Positions 61,528 to 64,000 of a DNA stretch of 64,000 nucleotides are shown piece by piece; within the stretch, counting starts at the first letter, position 1; the number at the start of each line of letters is the position of its first letter. The position numbers were made by a program, and so were the translations under genes. Where the stretch lies: assembly GCF_042657065.1 (NCBI RefSeq), contig NZ_JBHSNF010000005.1, forward strand, positions 62,001 through 126,000, given 5' to 3'. The stretch comes from Rhodanobacter ginsengisoli. Its GTDB lineage: Bacteria; Pseudomonadota; Gammaproteobacteria; Xanthomonadales; Rhodanobacteraceae. The notes beneath the pieces are model-generated. The model searched no databases, had not been told where the DNA came from, and saw only the letters and a list, made by a program, of their open reading frames with translations.

Positions 61528-63048
61528 TCAGCTGTGCAGGTCGGGTGCGGCGCAGTGACGATCGATGAACGCCTGGTGCGGTGGCATCGCATCGACGCAG
61601 CTGGCGACCACCTGGCCGACACTGGCCATGAACGCTTTCAGCTCCTGCGCCGGCATCTGGTCGACCAGCGGGTGGTAGCTCCGAGGCATGACGTGCTGAC
61701 CGAGCATCACCTGTACCCAGCTCACGCTCGCGAACATTTCCTCGGCGTGGCGGAAGAAACGGCCGCTGTCGCGGAACAGGCGAATGTTTTCCTGCAGTGA
61801 CGACGGAATCGGCATGGTGCGGCAATAGTTCCAGAATGCGCTGTCGTCGCGCTCGGTCGCGCAGTAGTGCAGGATCAGGAAATCGCGGATGCGCTCGAAC
61901 TCGAATTCGGACTGGGCGTTGTAGCGATCGATCAATACCGGGCTGAAGTCGCGTTGGGGAAACAGCTGCAGCAGCTTCGCGATGCCCGACTGGATCAGGT
62001 AGATGCTGGTCGATTCCAGTGGTTCCATGAAGCCGCTGGACAGCCCCAGCGCGACCACGTTCCTGTTCCAGAATTTCTTGCGCATGCCGGTGGTGAAACG
62101 CAGCGGTCGCGGTTCGGCCAGTGGGCGGCCATCGAGATTTGCGAGAAGCGTGGCGGTGGCCTCGTCGTCGCTGATGTGGGCGCTGGAATAGACGTAGCCG
62201 TTGCCGGTGCGGTGCTGCAGCGGGATGCGCCACTGCCAGCCGGCGCTGCGCGCGGTGGAGCGCGTATAGGGCGTGGGCGGACCCGTGTTCTCGCTTGGCA
62301 CGGCCAGCGCCCGATCGCACGGCAGCCAGTGGGTGAAGTCGGTATAGCCGGTATGCAGGGCCTGTTCGATCAGCAGGCCGCGAAAGCCCGAGCAGTCGAT
62401 GAACAGTTCACCCTCGATCCTCTCGCCGCTTTCCAGGATCACCGCCTCGACGAAACCGGTGTCCGCCTGCAGCACGGTCCGGGCGATCTTGCCCTCGGTA
62501 CGCCGCACGCCGCGCTGCTCCGAATAACCACGCAGGTAGCGTGCGTACAGGCCGGCATCGAAGTGATAGGCATAGGCGATGTTCGCCAGCGGCGACGTGG
62601 CCGGAACATCGGTGGCCGAGACCATGAACTTGCCGCGCGGTGCCGCCACGGTGTTGAGCGAGTACGCGCCGATATCCGACGCCACGCCGGCATGCCTCGC
62701 CTTGATCCAGTACTGATGGAACGGCAACAGCCCGACGTCATGACCGATCGTGCCGAAGCCGTGGATGTAGGAATCGCCCAGCCGTCCCCAGTCATTGAAC
62801 TGGATGCCGAGCTTGAACGTGCCGCGGGTCGCCTTGATGAAGGCGATCTCGTCGATTTCCAGCAGGTTGTTGAACAGTTTCAGGTGCGGCACGGTGGCTT
62901 CGCCCACCCCCACGATGCCGATTTCCTCCGACTCCACCAGCCTTATCGCGCAGTCGGGGCCGAGTACCTTGGCCAATGCCGCCGCGGCCATCCAGCCTGC
63001 GGTGCCGCCACCGACGATGACGATGTTCTTGATGCGCGGATCAGTCAT
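61528..63048 (-). CDS. Flavin-dependent tryptophan-halogenase family protein
   Basis: A 506-residue FAD enzyme. The nucleotide-binding GGGTAGW is near the N-terminus, the catalytic Lys aligns to TRGTFKLGIQF (PrnA Lys79 position), the halogenase motif W-x-W-x-I-P occurs as GWQWRIPL, and the Glu region is SGFMEPLESTSIYLIQ. All halogenase hallmarks are kept. Proteins of this type next to TonB receptors in xanthomonads and caulobacters have unknown natural substrates; some tested members (such as BrvH) halogenate indoles. It lies directly after the TonB-dependent receptor. Confidence 0.92.
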   Translation of the reverse strand: MTDPRIKNIVIVGGGTAGWMAAAALAKVLGPDCAIRLVESEEIGIVGVGEATVPHLKLFNNLLEIDEIAFIKATRGTFKLGIQFNDWGRLGDSYIHGFGTIGHDVGLLPFHQYWIKARHAGVASDIGAYSLNTVAAPRGKFMVSATDVPATSPLANIAYAYHFDAGLYARYLRGYSEQRGVRRTEGKIARTVLQADTGFVEAVILESGERIEGELFIDCSGFRGLLIEQALHTGYTDFTHWLPCDRALAVPSENTGPPTPYTRSTARSAGWQWRIPLQHRTGNGYVYSSAHISDDEATATLLANLDGRPLAEPRPLRFTTGMRKKFWNRNVVALGLSSGFMEPLESTSIYLIQSGIAKLLQLFPQRDFSPVLIDRYNAQSEFEFERIRDFLILHYCATERDDSAFWNYCRTMPIPSSLQENIRLFRDSGRFFRHAEEMFASVSWVQVMLGQHVMPRSYHPLVDQMPAQELKAFMASVGQVVASCVDAMPPHQAFIDRHCAAPDLHS

Positions 63049-63088
63049 GAAAGGCCCGGATCGGAAAGGTGGGGCTGCCCGAGGTTAC

Positions 63089-63119
63089 GACAAGGCCCGC
63101 ACGGGGGGCGGGCCTTGTC
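63089..63119 (-). terminator. Strong hairpin between TonB-dependent receptor and halogenase genes
   Basis: A perfect 12-bp stem GACAAGGCCCGC (63089-63100 with 63108-63119) with a 7-base loop. The minus-strand flank is not T-rich, so it may lower read-through or protect the receptor message rather than stop it completely. Confidence 0.6.
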
Positions 63120-63164
63120 CAGATTGCCTCGATTGCCTGATGAAATCCATTTGGCGCCGTGGTG

Positions 63165-64000
63165 TCAGAATTTCATGCCCACGGTGAACTTGATCGTGCG
63201 TGGTACGAAGGTGATGTTGCCGGTCGGGTTGTAGACCACCGGGTTCGAATTCAGCACTCCGTTGGAGCCCCAGTTCACCAGCACGTCGGTGTAGTTCCTG
63301 AAGTTGAACGCATTGAGCAGGTCGAAGCGGCCATACAGCGTCATGCCGTAGCCGATGTCGAAGTCCTTGGTCGCCTGGAAGTCGACGTCGCGGTAACCGA
63401 ACACCTTGCCACCGAGCAGGAACTTGCCATTGCCGCCCGGGGTGGCCGCGATCGGCGTACAGGCGCTGCCGGTGGGATACGTGGCGCCGTAGCAGGCGAT
63501 GTCGTTGTGGGGAATCGGCGTGGCCAGGGTGAGCTTGGCCGATAAGGTGATGCCCCAGGGGATATCGATCGTGCCGGTGGCGACGAAACGGTGCTTGGAC
63601 GCGGCATTGGAGTCGATGAACGGGTATTGATGGATCGTCGCCTCGTCGAACGAGTAGTGCTCGTTGATGTCGCGGTTCTGGGTCGCCTTGGTGTAGGTAT
63701 AGGCGAACGTCGCGGCCCAGCCGGAATCCTTGGTGTAGGGCTTCTCGGCCGACAGCAGCAATTGGGTGGTGCGCGTCTCGATGCCGTTGTTGCCTATGAT
63801 CAACGCGCCGAAGCCTGGCACGCCGTTGCCCCACGGCTGGCTGTTGTTCTGGAAGAACGCGCCGTTGGGGTAGCGGTTGCCCAGGGTGAACACGAAGCCA
63901 TCGTGGCTGACGATGCGGGCCACGGCCGCGCTGGTATTCCAGTCTCCGACCTTGTTGCGCATGCCGAGGCTGAACTGGTCGGAGTATGGCGCCTTCAGGT
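63165..64000 (-). CDS. TonB-dependent receptor, C-terminal part (runs off window)
   Basis: The C-terminal 277 residues of an outer-membrane beta-barrel. The frame is open to the window edge (LKAPYSDQFSLGMRNKVGDW at 63998-63939). It shows alternating strands (GWAATFAYTYTKATQN, KHRFVATGTIDIPWGITLSAKL, FDIGYGMTLYGRFDLLNAFNF) and ends with KFTVGMKF, a terminal Phe as outer-membrane proteins have. The barrel style resembles Oar-like/carbohydrate receptors of xanthomonads. It heads the carbohydrate cluster and would need the TonB system at 21-23 kb. Confidence 0.88.
   Translation of the reverse strand, partial: LKAPYSDQFSLGMRNKVGDWNTSAAVARIVSHDGFVFTLGNRYPNGAFFQNNSQPWGNGVPGFGALIIGNNGIETRTTQLLLSAEKPYTKDSGWAATFAYTYTKATQNRDINEHYSFDEATIHQYPFIDSNAASKHRFVATGTIDIPWGITLSAKLTLATPIPHNDIACYGATYPTGSACTPIAATPGGNGKFLLGGKVFGYRDVDFQATKDFDIGYGMTLYGRFDLLNAFNFRNYTDVLVNWGSNGVLNSNPVVYNPTGNITFVPRTIKFTVGMKF

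Overview
The window is chromosomal DNA from a high-GC gammaproteobacterium of the order Xanthomonadales, most likely the Rhodanobacteraceae (Rhodanobacter/Dyella-like). This rests on gene order and protein families, not on a search. The order dnaA-dnaN-recF-gyrB-(TPR gene)-tonB-exbB-exbD-exbD-pdxJ matches, as I recall it, the origin region of Xanthomonas. No rRNA, tRNA, CRISPR array, insertion sequence or phage gene was seen.

The replication origin lies near 30 kb. rpmH, rnpA, yidC and mnmE run rightward. dnaA, dnaN, recF and gyrB run leftward. An AT-rich dnaA-dnaN spacer carries DnaA boxes, and recF contains two perfect parS palindromes.

Left of the origin (0-25 kb): a partial ParB-like gene, a WYL regulator, a glutathione transferase, a cysteine-less DJ-1/PfpI protein, fructose-1,6-bisphosphatase, a secreted S9 peptidase, a radical SAM protein, an acyl-CoA ligase and a porin. 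Next comes a compact acetate locus: SatP-type transporter, acetyl-CoA synthetase, LuxR-type response regulator and SSS-type hybrid histidine kinase, matching the CrbS/CrbR (MxtR/ErdR) acetate switch. It is followed by a phosphopantetheinyl transferase, pdxJ and the TonB/ExbB/ExbD/ExbD energy system.

Right of the origin (35-55 kb): an AlkB-type hydroxylase, ribokinase, and a leftward housekeeping cluster (lptM, dapF, DUF484, xerC, hslV, hslU and an unknown gene). A divergent GNAT / RimK-like ATP-grasp pair, aroE, a tightly coupled patatin / gamma-carbonic anhydrase / small phosphatase operon, prlC, a cold-shock gene, xthA, a YecA-family gene and pirin follow.

The last 8 kb is a leftward carbohydrate-uptake cluster: TonB-dependent receptor (cut by the window edge), flavin-dependent tryptophan-halogenase-like protein, secreted glucoamylase-family (GH144-like) hydrolase, lipoprotein solute-binding protein, two ABC permeases and gluconokinase. 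It encodes no ATPase subunit. The TonB system at 21-23 kb could energise its receptor. This cluster and the GNAT/RimK pair are the parts whose real chemistry is least known.
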